From: Desulfosoma caldarium
GTDB lineage: Bacteria > Desulfobacterota > Syntrophobacteria > Syntrophobacterales > DSM-9756
Length of the DNA stretch: 64,000 bases
Assembly (NCBI RefSeq): GCF_003751385.1
Contig: NZ_RJVA01000010.1
Coordinates: 248,001 to 312,000, forward strand
Direction: 5' to 3'
The notes beneath the pieces were generated by a model, which was not told where the DNA came from, searched no databases, and saw only the letters and a list, made by a program, of their open reading frames with translations. A program made the position numbers and the translations under genes. The number at the start of each line of letters is the position of its first letter. Position 1 is the first letter of the stretch. This document shows, piece by piece, positions 24,173 to 32,943 of the stretch.

Positions 24173-27100
24173 ATGGCTCGAACATCGGTCCCCCGTTACA
24201 GCCGGTTTGTCCTTCTGAGTCTTCTTGCCTTTGAAACCGTTTCTATGGCTCTTCTTCTCGGCTGGATCTACCTGATACTCACTCGTTCGTACACCCAAGA
24301 GTTCCAACGAAGCCTCGATATGGAGACGGCCCAAATCCAGCTCAGCCTCCAAGAGCGCCTCAACTTTGCGATGGACAGACTCCGCTCGTGCGCCATGAAC
24401 AATGCTCTTCGAGTGTCCTTGATGCTCGGGCTATCCCAACAAATCGACGAGCATCTCCGTCAGCATTACACCCCAAAGGGCAGCGGGATTCACATCTTCG
24501 TCCAGGACGCTGAAACGGGGCGTGTTTATGGCATGCCGCAAGACGGAGACATGGTAAGCCTTCAACTTTCTGAAGAACACGTCTCGTCCTTTTTCGCCTT
24601 TGGGCCCAAGATCTTTCCGTTTTTTCTTTCTAATCATTGCCTGTTTGTGGCCACATGGCCCATTCAGCGAAAGAACGAGCTACTGGGGACCGCCCTGTTG
24701 ATCTACAACATCCAAGGCGACAGCAGATTCGGGTCCCTTTACCGCCCAGGAACAGCTCCGGTGCTGGGCTTTTGGAAGGGATTCAACTTTGTAGATGTTC
24801 TGACCGGGAACGAGATCTCTGGAAGGTTTATTCAAAGAGACAAAATAGGCCCTTTGTCTTTACTAAAACTTTCGACAAAGCCCAGTTATACCACTTTACC
24901 TCTGAGGAAGACCGAATTTGGACTTCATGCGGCCTTCTCCCTGGAGCCGCTGTCGCAACGTTTTTTCACGTTGCTGCAGACCTTTGGATTGCTTTTTCTT
25001 GTGGTTCTTGGCGCCACATGTTTGGTGGGGTTTCTTATCTACCGGCGCATGCATGACCCTTTGCAATCCTTACTCCACCACACCGAACAACTGGCAAGCA
25101 ACCCGTCCCCGCATTTCATTGAGGAGGAAAAGATTCCTTTCTGGGAGTTTCGCACATTTGCAGCCTCCTTTAATACCATGCTTCGAAGTTTCCTGGAGCT
25201 GCAACGGCGCTTTGCCGAGCGAGCCGAAGAAAAACTGAAGGCGTCCGAGGAGCGGTACCAAGAGCTTGTGGAAACCCTACCCATAGGCATTGTGACCCTC
25301 GATGCCGGCGGTCGGTTCTTGTTTGCCAATCCGGCGGCGCTTTTCATCATGGGCTACGAACCCCAAGAGCTCAAAACCTTGACGCTGCAGCAGGTGATGG
25401 CATTCAAGCGCTCCGTCAGCGACTCCATGGAGGCAACCTGGAACAGCCGCGCAGGCCGTCAAAGCTCATCCCCGTTGATGACGCCTGGGCACAACGAAAC
25501 CTCGGAGCCTCCTTTAAAAGACATGTCCGGCCCTTTTCCTGGGTGCCTTAGCGAGACGGATGCTGCGGAAGGTCCACTGGAGGCGGATCTGCGGCGCCCG
25601 GACGGCCGCACGGTGAGGGTGGAAACCTATTTCCGTGCAACACGTGTGGGTCCTGAGGACGTCTTGTTGCTCACTTTCTTTGACGTCACCCAGCGCAAGA
25701 CGGCCGAAGAAAGCCGACGGCGTTTCATGACGGCCATTGAACAGGTGCCCGAACCCATTATTATCACAGACAAGGATCGCCGTGTCGTCTATGCCAATCC
25801 GGCCTTTGAGACCGTTTTCGGCTATGATCCCAAAGCGGTGATCGGACAGGACATGAGATCTCTTGTGGGAACGTCACAAAGTCAGTGGGCCTACGCCCAA
25901 GTGGAACAAGCTTTGCGGCACGGACAAACCTGGAAAGGCTTGCTGGTTAATCGGACGGCGTCCGGGGCTGAGATTGAGACAAGAACGAGCATCACACCCA
26001 TTAAGGATGAGGACGGGGAGCTGAAATACATCGTCTATGTCAAACGGGATGTCACCGAGGAGCAGCAGCTGGAGAGGCGGCTTCGGCAGACACAAAAGCT
26101 GCAGGCCATCGGCACGCTGGCCGGCGGTATCGCCCACGATTTCAACAACATCCTTATGATCATTTTGGGAAATGCCCAAATGGCCATGAGGTTGGCCCAA
26201 AATGAAAAAGTGCATCGGCCGCTGGAAAGAATTCTTCAGGCCTCTCAGCGAGCTTCGGACATGGTGCGCCAAATCCTCACCTTCAGTCGAAGCGAGGATC
26301 GCCCGTTCCAAAGTGTGCGCTTAAAGAGCGTGGTTCAAGAAGCGTTGCAATTGTTGCGCGGCTCGTTGCCGGCCACGATTCGCATGGAAACGCACCTGGA
26401 CGTCACCGATGATCTGGTCTTTGGCGATGCGACGCAGTTGCACCAAGTGATCATGAACTTGGGCACCAATGCCGCCTACGCCATGCGCGATGCCCACGGT
26501 CTTCTAAGTGTGTCGCTACGAGAAGAGGACTTGTCGGAGCCACGTTTGGCCCAAGCGCTGGGTGTGGCCCCGGGCATGTATCTGTGCCTGAGTGTCACGG
26601 ACACCGGGCCGGGTATTCCGCCGGACCTTCTGGACCGCATCTTTGAGCCCTTTTTTACCACCAAACCTTTGGGAGAAGGAACGGGTTTGGGCTTGTCCGT
26701 GGTCCACGGCATTGTTCGAACCCACAAAGGGGGCATCGACGTGCACAGCGAGCCGGGCAAGGGGACCACCTTTCGTGTCTATTTGCCTAAGGGCGCAGCG
26801 GCTCGCACAGACCCTGTGATGGATAAGAACCGTATACGCGTCGCGTCGAAAAGGATTCTGGTGGTGGATGATGAGGAGATGGTTCGTGAGGTTCTAACGG
26901 ATCTGCTCACAGCGGAGGCCCATCATGTGACGGCGGCGGCCTCCGCCCAGGACGCCATCGAACTTCTGGCATCGCCCGAGACTCCACCCTTTGATCTCAT
27001 CCTTGTGGATCAAACCATGCCGCACATGACAGGCTTGGAATTCCTTGCGAAGATCAGAGAATATGGCAACCAGGTGCCTGCTGTGCTCTGTTCTGGAAAC

Positions 27101-27229
27101 CCTCAAGACGTTTCCCCCGAGATCAAAAGATCTCTGAGCATTCACGGCGTCCTGACGAAACCCTTTTCCGTGGACATGCTTCATGCCGTCCTCGCGCAGC
27201 TTTTCGGCTCAGAATCTCACTCTTTATGA
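24173..27229 (+). CDS. Membrane hybrid sensor histidine kinase with two PAS domains and receiver
   Basis: A 1018-residue kinase. TM1 lies at about 10-40 and TM2 at about 265-292, enclosing an extracytoplasmic sensor that I cannot assign. A HAMP-like linker is followed by PAS 1 (about 360, ETLPIGIVTLDAGGRFLFAN), a poorly conserved insert, and PAS 2 (about 517, VPEPIIITDKDRRVVYANPA). HisKA is LAGGIAHDFNNILMIILGNA (His about 654). The HATPase shows NLGTNAAYAM, DTGPGIP and GEGTGLGLSVVHG. The receiver starts ILVVDDEEMV (about 894) with acceptor Asp in LILVDQTMPHMTG (about 944). It probably reads the ligand state of the upstream binding protein. Confidence 0.9.
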   Translation: MARTSVPRYSRFVLLSLLAFETVSMALLLGWIYLILTRSYTQEFQRSLDMETAQIQLSLQERLNFAMDRLRSCAMNNALRVSLMLGLSQQIDEHLRQHYTPKGSGIHIFVQDAETGRVYGMPQDGDMVSLQLSEEHVSSFFAFGPKIFPFFLSNHCLFVATWPIQRKNELLGTALLIYNIQGDSRFGSLYRPGTAPVLGFWKGFNFVDVLTGNEISGRFIQRDKIGPLSLLKLSTKPSYTTLPLRKTEFGLHAAFSLEPLSQRFFTLLQTFGLLFLVVLGATCLVGFLIYRRMHDPLQSLLHHTEQLASNPSPHFIEEEKIPFWEFRTFAASFNTMLRSFLELQRRFAERAEEKLKASEERYQELVETLPIGIVTLDAGGRFLFANPAALFIMGYEPQELKTLTLQQVMAFKRSVSDSMEATWNSRAGRQSSSPLMTPGHNETSEPPLKDMSGPFPGCLSETDAAEGPLEADLRRPDGRTVRVETYFRATRVGPEDVLLLTFFDVTQRKTAEESRRRFMTAIEQVPEPIIITDKDRRVVYANPAFETVFGYDPKAVIGQDMRSLVGTSQSQWAYAQVEQALRHGQTWKGLLVNRTASGAEIETRTSITPIKDEDGELKYIVYVKRDVTEEQQLERRLRQTQKLQAIGTLAGGIAHDFNNILMIILGNAQMAMRLAQNEKVHRPLERILQASQRASDMVRQILTFSRSEDRPFQSVRLKSVVQEALQLLRGSLPATIRMETHLDVTDDLVFGDATQLHQVIMNLGTNAAYAMRDAHGLLSVSLREEDLSEPRLAQALGVAPGMYLCLSVTDTGPGIPPDLLDRIFEPFFTTKPLGEGTGLGLSVVHGIVRTHKGGIDVHSEPGKGTTFRVYLPKGAAARTDPVMDKNRIRVASKRILVVDDEEMVREVLTDLLTAEAHHVTAAASAQDAIELLASPETPPFDLILVDQTMPHMTGLEFLAKIREYGNQVPAVLCSGNPQDVSPEIKRSLSIHGVLTKPFSVDMLHAVLAQLFGSESHSL

Positions 27230-27379
27230 GAAATCTGTGTCCATTATGGAAGGGGCGCATGTGGCGAGACCGCATAGGCCGAAGGCTGCGCATCGGGAAA
27301 GTCGTCCGTCGAAGCAGCGCACGTCGCGAAATGGCATCGCGCCATGCGCCGCTTCGACTATCGAAACACAGAGGGTTTT

Positions 27380-27408
27380 CTCGGACGGCTTCTTGGAGGC
27401 CGTCCGAG
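27380..27408. terminator. Hairpin between convergent kinase and chemoreceptor genes
   Basis: A perfect 10-bp inverted repeat, CTCGGACGGC with GCCGTCCGAG, lies between the rightward kinase and the leftward chemoreceptor. Neither side has a run of T of the expected length, so it may be a factor-dependent or barrier-type terminator. The rest of 27230-27442 shows nothing else. Confidence 0.4.
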
Positions 27409-27442
27409 CCCTTAAGACTAATCCCTTTTTGGACCGACCCCC

Positions 27443-29437
27443 TTAGAAATCGCCGAAGTCTTCATCAAACGGGATGAGCTCTTCGGGCTTTTGCGGCTTT
27501 GACGTCTTGGGTGAACTTATTGGACCTTTTCCGTTGCCCGCCTTTGACCCGGTCACGGATGGTGTGCGCGGCGTGTGATCTGCTGAGGTCCTTGTCTTTT
27601 CATGAAAAACACGTGCCGTTTCGGCGGGTTCTCGGCGCCTCTTCCCGATCCGAAACCTCCAGTCTTGGCCGTTCGCCCCGACCAATGCGGCCAGGCGCGT
27701 CACGTATTGGCGCATCTGCTCGGCCTGGGCGTTCAATTCCTCCGCCGCCGAAGCCGATTCCTCCGCATTCGCGGCATTTCTCTGCACCACCTTGTCCATT
27801 TCCGCCACGGCACGGTTCACCTGGTCGATACCTTCCGCCTGTTCGCCGGAGGCCGCGGCGATCTCTCCCATCAGTTCCCCGATTCGGCCTGACCCTTGGG
27901 CAACTTGGCTAAAGGCATTATTGGCTTCTCCAAGCGCACGATCGCCCTGATGCACCTTGTTGACCGTATCTTCAATGAGCTGGGCCGTGGTTCGAGCGGC
28001 CTCAGCGGCGCGCATCGCCAGATTGCGCACTTCATCGGCCACAACAGCAAACCCCGCTCCGGCCTCCCCGGCCCGGGCCGCCTCCACGGCCGCATTGAGG
28101 GCCAGCAGGTTGGTTTGAAAGGCGATTTCATCAATGGTTTTGATGATCTTTTGCGTCTCTTCACTGGCCGAAGCGATTTGTTTCATGGACTGGGTTAAGG
28201 CTTCCATGGACCGTTGCGCTTCCTGAATATCGCGCAAGGCCGCTTTGACAATGGCGTCCGCCTGACTGGCGTTGTCGGCGTTCTGGCGGGTCATGGACGC
28301 CATCTCTTCCAGCGCCGAGGACGTTTCTTCCAGCGATGCCGCCTGTTCGCTGGATCCTTCGGCCAGTTGCTGACTGGCCCCAGATACCTGGGACGCTGCC
28401 GATGCCACCTGCTCGGCGCCTTCCCTGAGCCCCGTCACCGATTCCATAATGGGCGTGGTGAGCCTTTGGGAAAACACATAAAACACACCCAAGGTGATGA
28501 AGATGGCCGCCATGCCGATAATGAGCATGCCCTTCACCTGACGGTGCACCGGCTCGAGGAATTCCGACACCGGTTGGGTCGCTCCGACCATCCATCCGTT
28601 GACGCCCACAGGAGCGTAGCCGGAAATCTTTTTTTCGCCCTTGAAGACGTAGTCCACCACGCCCACCGATCCAGAGGCCATGGCCCTGGCCAGATTTTCC
28701 AGGCCCGGGGTCTTGGTGAGATCGAGCTTGAGAATGAACTCCTTGTTCGGATGGGAAATGATTAGGCCTTGTCGGTCCACCATGTAGGCGTAGCCGGTTT
28801 TTCCCACCTTGGTCTTGCTCAGGGTCTCAATGAGATAGTCAATGTTGACGGTCAGCCCAAGCACACCTTGAAAGGAGCCGTTTCGGCCCTTGAGCGGCAC
28901 CGCCGCGACCACCACAGGCTGATTGGAAACCTTGGATATGACCGGCTCGCCGATGACCACTTCCCCGGCGGCTTTAGCCTTTTGAAAATAGGGTCGTTCG
29001 GCGATTTTGACCCCCTTATAGACTTCCGTATTTCCGTCGGGCGTGGTTCCAGCGTATAGCGTTCCGAAGGCATCCGAGACAAAAACCCCTTCATAATGGC
29101 GACCGATATTGGTGAGCAGGCTGAGCAATTCCCGGTTTAGCGCCTCAATCTCCTCACGAGCGGTGTCCACCCCCTGCTCAGAAATTTTTTCTATGGCCGC
29201 CTGCAAGGTATCGAGACTCGCAAGAGCTCGAGCCGACCATTTCTCCCGATCCAGCGCGTCAGCTACTATCTGGGCCAGCCCTTTAGTTTGAGCAATGGTT
29301 GCCTGTTCGGCGTTTTCTCTCAGCCCGGAGGCCGCCTGCCTCGTCGAAAGGTATCCCGAGGTCACAAGACTCAAAAAAACCACCATAGCACCAACAGCAA
29401 GAAGTTTTCCCCTCAGTGTCCATGTTCGCATGAACAT
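27443..29437 (-). CDS. Methyl-accepting chemotaxis protein with dCache sensor
   Basis: A 664-residue chemoreceptor. TM1 is near 10-28 and TM2 near 290-312. Between them is a dCache-type extracytoplasmic domain ([73 protein letters not shown]), the usual binder of amino acids and other small molecules. The cytoplasmic hairpin is canonical ([20 protein letters not shown]). It ends [14 protein letters not shown], matching the tail of the other chemoreceptor. ATG at 29437 has GAAGGAGAGG just upstream; an earlier in-frame start at 29452 overlaps that site. It follows cheW by 27 bp and forms a unit with it. Confidence 0.93.
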   Translation of the reverse strand: MFMRTWTLRGKLLAVGAMVVFLSLVTSGYLSTRQAASGLRENAEQATIAQTKGLAQIVADALDREKWSARALASLDTLQAAIEKISEQGVDTAREEIEALNRELLSLLTNIGRHYEGVFVSDAFGTLYAGTTPDGNTEVYKGVKIAERPYFQKAKAAGEVVIGEPVISKVSNQPVVVAAVPLKGRNGSFQGVLGLTVNIDYLIETLSKTKVGKTGYAYMVDRQGLIISHPNKEFILKLDLTKTPGLENLARAMASGSVGVVDYVFKGEKKISGYAPVGVNGWMVGATQPVSEFLEPVHRQVKGMLIIGMAAIFITLGVFYVFSQRLTTPIMESVTGLREGAEQVASAASQVSGASQQLAEGSSEQAASLEETSSALEEMASMTRQNADNASQADAIVKAALRDIQEAQRSMEALTQSMKQIASASEETQKIIKTIDEIAFQTNLLALNAAVEAARAGEAGAGFAVVADEVRNLAMRAAEAARTTAQLIEDTVNKVHQGDRALGEANNAFSQVAQGSGRIGELMGEIAAASGEQAEGIDQVNRAVAEMDKVVQRNAANAEESASAAEELNAQAEQMRQYVTRLAALVGANGQDWRFRIGKRRREPAETARVFHEKTRTSADHTPRTPSVTGSKAGNGKGPISSPKTSKPQKPEELIPFDEDFGDF

Positions 29438-29464
29438 TTTCCTCTCCTTCACAAACGCTTGGGT

Positions 29465-29971
29465 TTAAGCCACCTTTTCCAGAACGCTCATCTCTTGGCT
29501 TGTGAGCACGCGGTCAATGTCCAAGAGGATCTTCACATTTTCTCCTGCCTTGGCCATGCCGAGAATGTATTCCGCGGCAAGGCGTGTGCCAAAGGTGGGA
29601 GTGTCCTCAATATCTTCCTCCTTAATGTTGACCACTTCGGAAACGGAATCCACCACGAGACCCATCATGACGCGCCCGGCCGCCAATCCTGACGCTTCCA
29701 CCACAATAATGCAGGTGCGTTCGTTGTAGTCCATGCTTTCCATACCGAACTTGAGCCGCAGGTCGATCACCGGAATCACCTTACCTCGAAGGTTGATGAC
29801 CCCTTTGACGTAGTCCGGAGTTTGGGGAACAGGGGTGATGGGCATCATGCCGATGATTTCTTTGACTTTTAGAATGCCGATGCCGTACTCTTCCCCACCC
29901 AAAGAAAACGTCAAGTACTTGCCCTCGCGATCCTTTCTCTCCTCCTCAGCTTTGGCCGTCATCATGCTCAT
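29465..29971 (-). CDS. cheW: Chemotaxis coupling protein CheW
   Basis: A 168-residue scaffold that links chemoreceptors to the kinase CheA in the cytoplasmic signalling array. It has the CheW fold markers KYLTFSLGGEEYGIGILKVK, EIIGMMPITPVPQTPDYVKG, VINLRGKVIPVIDLRLKFG and VVDSVSEVVNIKEEDIEDTP. ATG at 29971 follows AAGGAGGAGAACG; the longer frame from 29995 would include that site and is rejected. It is cotranscribed with the downstream chemoreceptor, but no cheA, cheR, cheB or cheY lies in the window. Confidence 0.95.
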   Translation of the reverse strand: MSMMTAKAEEERKDREGKYLTFSLGGEEYGIGILKVKEIIGMMPITPVPQTPDYVKGVINLRGKVIPVIDLRLKFGMESMDYNERTCIIVVEASGLAAGRVMMGLVVDSVSEVVNIKEEDIEDTPTFGTRLAAEYILGMAKAGENVKILLDIDRVLTSQEMSVLEKVA

Positions 29972-30128
29972 CGTTCTCCTCCTTGTCATGTTCAATGCGT
30001 CCGTGCCCTGAATGGAAGCTTTTCTCTATCCTTGCCACCGACCAAGACGCCCAGGGGCTTCTCCATCACTGCCCTTTGGCTTGCCTATCCCGGCCAAGTG
30101 CTTGTGATGTTTGCGTGACACACAAGGG

Positions 30129-30154
30129 ATCGGCATGTGGCGGCCAAAACTTGA
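30129..30154 (-). promoter_or_regulatory. Candidate sigma-28-like promoter of cheW-mcp
   Basis: Minus-strand TCAAGTTT, 12 bases, then GCCGAT resembles the flagellar sigma-28 consensus (TAAAGTTT, 11 bases, GCCGATAA), which commonly drives chemotaxis genes. It lies about 160 nt before cheW. Confidence 0.4.
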
Positions 30155-30239
30155 GGTCCCGAGTCGAAAAAATTTTTTCTTGCTCGCGCCGTGGCGTTCA
30201 TGGTAGGAAACGAACGTTTTTCAAAAGGTAAGATGTTGT

Positions 30240-30317
30240 GGTGGGTGTAGCTCAAGAGGTCAGAGCACTGGGTTGTGGCCCCAGAGGCTGTCGGTTCGAG
30301 TCCGATCACTCACCCCA
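30240..30317 (+). tRNA. tRNA-His (anticodon GTG)
   Basis: A complete cloverleaf: acceptor GTGGGTG pairs with CACTCAC, D-arm GCTC/GAGC, anticodon arm CTGGG-TTGTGGC-CCCAG with GTG anticodon, T-arm GTCGG-TTCGAGT-CCGAT, discriminator C and encoded CCA. The extra G at -1 (30240) opposite the discriminator C is the hallmark of tRNA-His. Confidence 0.97.
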
Positions 30318-30327
30318 GAGGATACAG

Positions 30328-30353
30328 GGCCGCCTGCGAAGGCGGCCTTTTTT
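30328..30353 (+). terminator. Intrinsic terminator of tRNA-His
   Basis: GGCCGCC-TGCGAA-GGCGGCC followed directly by six T, ten bases after the tRNA CCA end. A textbook intrinsic terminator. Confidence 0.92.
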
Positions 30354-30452
30354 CTTGGGGCCGCGAGCCGCGTGACGGCGCGGGCCAGCTTCGGACGCCC
30401 GCCCGTCGAGGCCGCCAGAGAGGGGGGATGCGACCTCTCGGCAAAGCTTTCC

Positions 30453-30718
30453 ATGCCCCAAGGACATGCCATCACGAGTCGTGGAGTTCTGGTGATCCTG
30501 GCTTCATTCCTGGCCGCCGTCGCCTTAGACCTCCCTGGCTATATTACTCGTGCGGCTCCACGTTCGTGAAAGCGCTCTACATGACCGCCATCACGCGCAG
30601 CACCGTCGGCAACACAGAGTTTCGTCCTTTGGACACCCGGGGCCGCCTCTTTACGGCCGTGCTCATCGAGGGCGGGGTAAGTCTGGCGGCGTACCACATC
30701 GCCAGCGGCGTCGGCTAA
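30453..30718 (+). pseudogene. Decayed two-helix K+ channel (Ion_trans_2) remnant
   Basis: Two frames together resemble a pore module of TrkA-linked K+ channels. The first reads a hydrophobic helix GVLVILASFLAAVALDLPGY; after a frameshift near 30540 the second reads FVKALYMTAITRSTVGNTEF, then RPLDTRGRLFTAVLIEGGV. The family has LYMTVITLTTVGYGE..PLD.GR.FT, so the selectivity motif TVGY is altered to TVGN here. The frame stops at 30718 without a TrkA-N domain. It is a gene scar, and nothing else gene-like is seen between the tRNA terminator and the thiolase gene. Confidence 0.5.
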
Positions 30719-30925
30719 ATCTAGACGGCTCCTCGTGCCCAAAGGTCGCCGTGCGCAGCGCCCGAAGCGCCTCGAATGTCATTGTCCACGGGAGCGTTCT
30801 TGCGTTTGACAACCTCAAAGGCATCCCGTATATGGGATAAGGTAAGTTAGGTTTGCACATCAGTGATATGCTGCGGTTCTTGGCCAGGCGCCAAGCCGCG
30901 GCGACGCCACGCTCGGGAGGTGTTC

Positions 30926-32104
30926 ATGGAACATGCTGTCATCGTCAGTGCCGTTCGAACCCCGATTGGTTCTTTTGGAAAATCGCTCGCGAATATTCCC
31001 GCCGTGCAGCTGGGTGTCATCGCCCTAAAGGAAGCTCTGGCACGGGTCGCGCTTGTTCCTGAGCAGGTGGACGAAGTCATTTTGGGCAACGTCCTTCAAG
31101 CAGCTCAGGGACAAAACCCCGCGCGCCAAGTGGCCGTGCATGCCGGCATTCCCCATGAGGTTCCTGCGTACACCATTAATAAAGTGTGCGCTTCAGGCTT
31201 GAAGTCCGTAATCCTCGCGGCCCAGGCCGTGGCCCTGGGAGACGCCGAGGTGGTCGTGGCCGGCGGCATCGAAAACATGAGCGCCTCTCCGTATGCCCTC
31301 ACCCAAGCTCGTTGGGGCCACCGCATGGGCCACGGGCAGATATTGGATCTCATGATTCACGACGGCTTATGGGATATCTTTAACAATTACCACATGGGCA
31401 TCACGGCGGAAAACGTGGCCGCTCATTACGGGATCAGCCGAGAGGCACAAGACCGGTTTGCCCTGGCTAGCCAGACCAAGGCTGAAGCCGCCATCAAGGA
31501 AGGTCGCTTTAAGGAGGAAATCGTTCCCGTAATAATTCCCCAGCGCAAAGGCGATCCCATGGTGTTTGATACGGACGAACACCCACGATTTGGAACAACC
31601 CTTGAAGCCTTGGCGAAGCTTCCACCCGCTTTTAAAAAGGACGGAACGGTGACGGCGGGCAACGCCTCCGGAATCAATGACGGAGCGGCCATTCTCGTTG
31701 TCATGTCCGAGAAAAAAGCGGCCTCCTTGGGACTCACACCTTTAGGCCTCATCCGCTCTTACGCGTCGGCCGGCGTCGATCCCGCCATGATGGGAACGGG
31801 CCCCATCCCCGCCAGTCGCAAGGCTTTAAAGAAAGCCGGTTGGTCTGTGGCGCAGTTGGACTTGGTTGAAGCCAACGAAGCCTTTGCGGCCCAGGCTTTA
31901 GCCGTAAACAAGGCCATGGAATGGAATCCGGACATCGTCAACGTCAACGGTGGAGCTATCGCTTTGGGGCATCCCATCGGTGCTTCCGGCGCGCGCATTC
32001 TGACGACCCTCCTTTACGAAATGAAACGGCGTCAGGCGCGTAGGGGGTTGGCCACATTGTGTATCGGCGGCGGCCAGGGCTGTGCCTTGACCATTGAACG
32101 TTAA
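30926..32104 (+). CDS. Acetyl-CoA acetyltransferase (thiolase)
   Basis: A 392-residue cytoplasmic thiolase that condenses or cleaves acetoacetyl-CoA/3-ketoacyl-CoA. The acylated active-site Cys is in [16 protein letters not shown] (about 88), the catalytic His in [20 protein letters not shown], and the second Cys in [25 protein letters not shown] and [11 protein letters not shown] are further family signatures, and the length is standard. ATG at 30926 has GGGAGG seven nt upstream; the longer frame from 30863 lacks conservation. It starts a three-gene rightward set with enoyl-CoA hydratase (24 bp away) and acyl-CoA dehydrogenase, as for beta-oxidation or butyrate metabolism. The 3-hydroxyacyl-CoA dehydrogenase and ETF genes are not here. 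Confidence 0.94.
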   Translation: MEHAVIVSAVRTPIGSFGKSLANIPAVQLGVIALKEALARVALVPEQVDEVILGNVLQAAQGQNPARQVAVHAGIPHEVPAYTINKVCASGLKSVILAAQAVALGDAEVVVAGGIENMSASPYALTQARWGHRMGHGQILDLMIHDGLWDIFNNYHMGITAENVAAHYGISREAQDRFALASQTKAEAAIKEGRFKEEIVPVIIPQRKGDPMVFDTDEHPRFGTTLEALAKLPPAFKKDGTVTAGNASGINDGAAILVVMSEKKAASLGLTPLGLIRSYASAGVDPAMMGTGPIPASRKALKKAGWSVAQLDLVEANEAFAAQALAVNKAMEWNPDIVNVNGGAIALGHPIGASGARILTTLLYEMKRRQARRGLATLCIGGGQGCALTIER

Positions 32105-32128
32105 CCTTCGCAAAGGAAAGGTTCTACC

Positions 32129-32920
32129 ATGGCATTTCAGAACATTCTTTTTGACGTGCACGATCATGTGGCCCTTGTGACCGTCAACCGTCCCAAGTCT
32201 CTTAACGCCCTGAACCCCGCAACCCTCGATGAACTCAAGCGCGCCATCGATCAAGTGCGCGAAGACGACGGGTTGCGCGTTCTGGTCTTGACGGGAGCCG
32301 GAGAAAAGGCTTTTGTGGCCGGAGCAGACATCGGTGAGTTTCCCAAGATGAATGCTTTGCAGGCCCGCCTTTTCGCTCAGAAAGGTCAAGACGTCTTTTT
32401 TGCCCTGGAGGAGCTACCCAAACCCACGATCGCGTGCGTCAACGGGTTCGCATTAGGCGGGGGACTGGAATTGGCCATGAGTTGCGATTTCATTTACGCC
32501 TCGGAAAAAGCCAAGTTCGGCCAGCCGGAAATCAATCTGGGCATCATTCCCGGCTTTGGTGGCACACAACGTCTGGCACGGCTCGTGGGACGCGCCAAGG
32601 CCAAGGAGCTGTGCATGACAGGGGAAATGATCGACGCCGCCACGGCTTTGCAATGGGGACTGGTGGCCAAGGTCTTTCCCGCCGAAACCCTTGTGGACGA
32701 AACCCTCAAGACGGCCAAGACCTTGGCGTCCAAAAGCGCTTTGGCTCTGCGGGCCATCAAGTTTGTCATTGACCGGGGTGTGGACGCAGACCTCAGGGCC
32801 GGGTGCAGCCTGGAAGTTGAAGCCTTTGGCCTGTGTTTCGCCAGTGAAGACGCCAAGGAAGGGGCTTTGGCCTTTTTGGAAAAAAGAAAACCCAACTTCA
32901 AGGGCTCTTTCATCGCCTAA
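32129..32920 (+). CDS. Enoyl-CoA hydratase / 3-hydroxybutyryl-CoA dehydratase (crotonase family)
   Basis: A 263-residue crotonase-fold enzyme that hydrates short-chain trans-2-enoyl-CoA, such as crotonyl-CoA. The oxyanion-hole segments are FVAGADIGEF and ALGGGLELAMSCDFIYAS, the latter holding one catalytic Glu; the second Glu is in FGQPEINLGIIPGFGGTQRL. The length fits bacterial Crt proteins. Start ATG at 32129 follows AAAGGAAAGG. It sits between thiolase and acyl-CoA dehydrogenase genes with short spacers on both sides. Substrate chain length is inferred from the neighbours. Confidence 0.93.
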   Translation: MAFQNILFDVHDHVALVTVNRPKSLNALNPATLDELKRAIDQVREDDGLRVLVLTGAGEKAFVAGADIGEFPKMNALQARLFAQKGQDVFFALEELPKPTIACVNGFALGGGLELAMSCDFIYASEKAKFGQPEINLGIIPGFGGTQRLARLVGRAKAKELCMTGEMIDAATALQWGLVAKVFPAETLVDETLKTAKTLASKSALALRAIKFVIDRGVDADLRAGCSLEVEAFGLCFASEDAKEGALAFLEKRKPNFKGSFIA

Positions 32921-32943
32921 AGTGATCCGGGAGGAACAGGACC

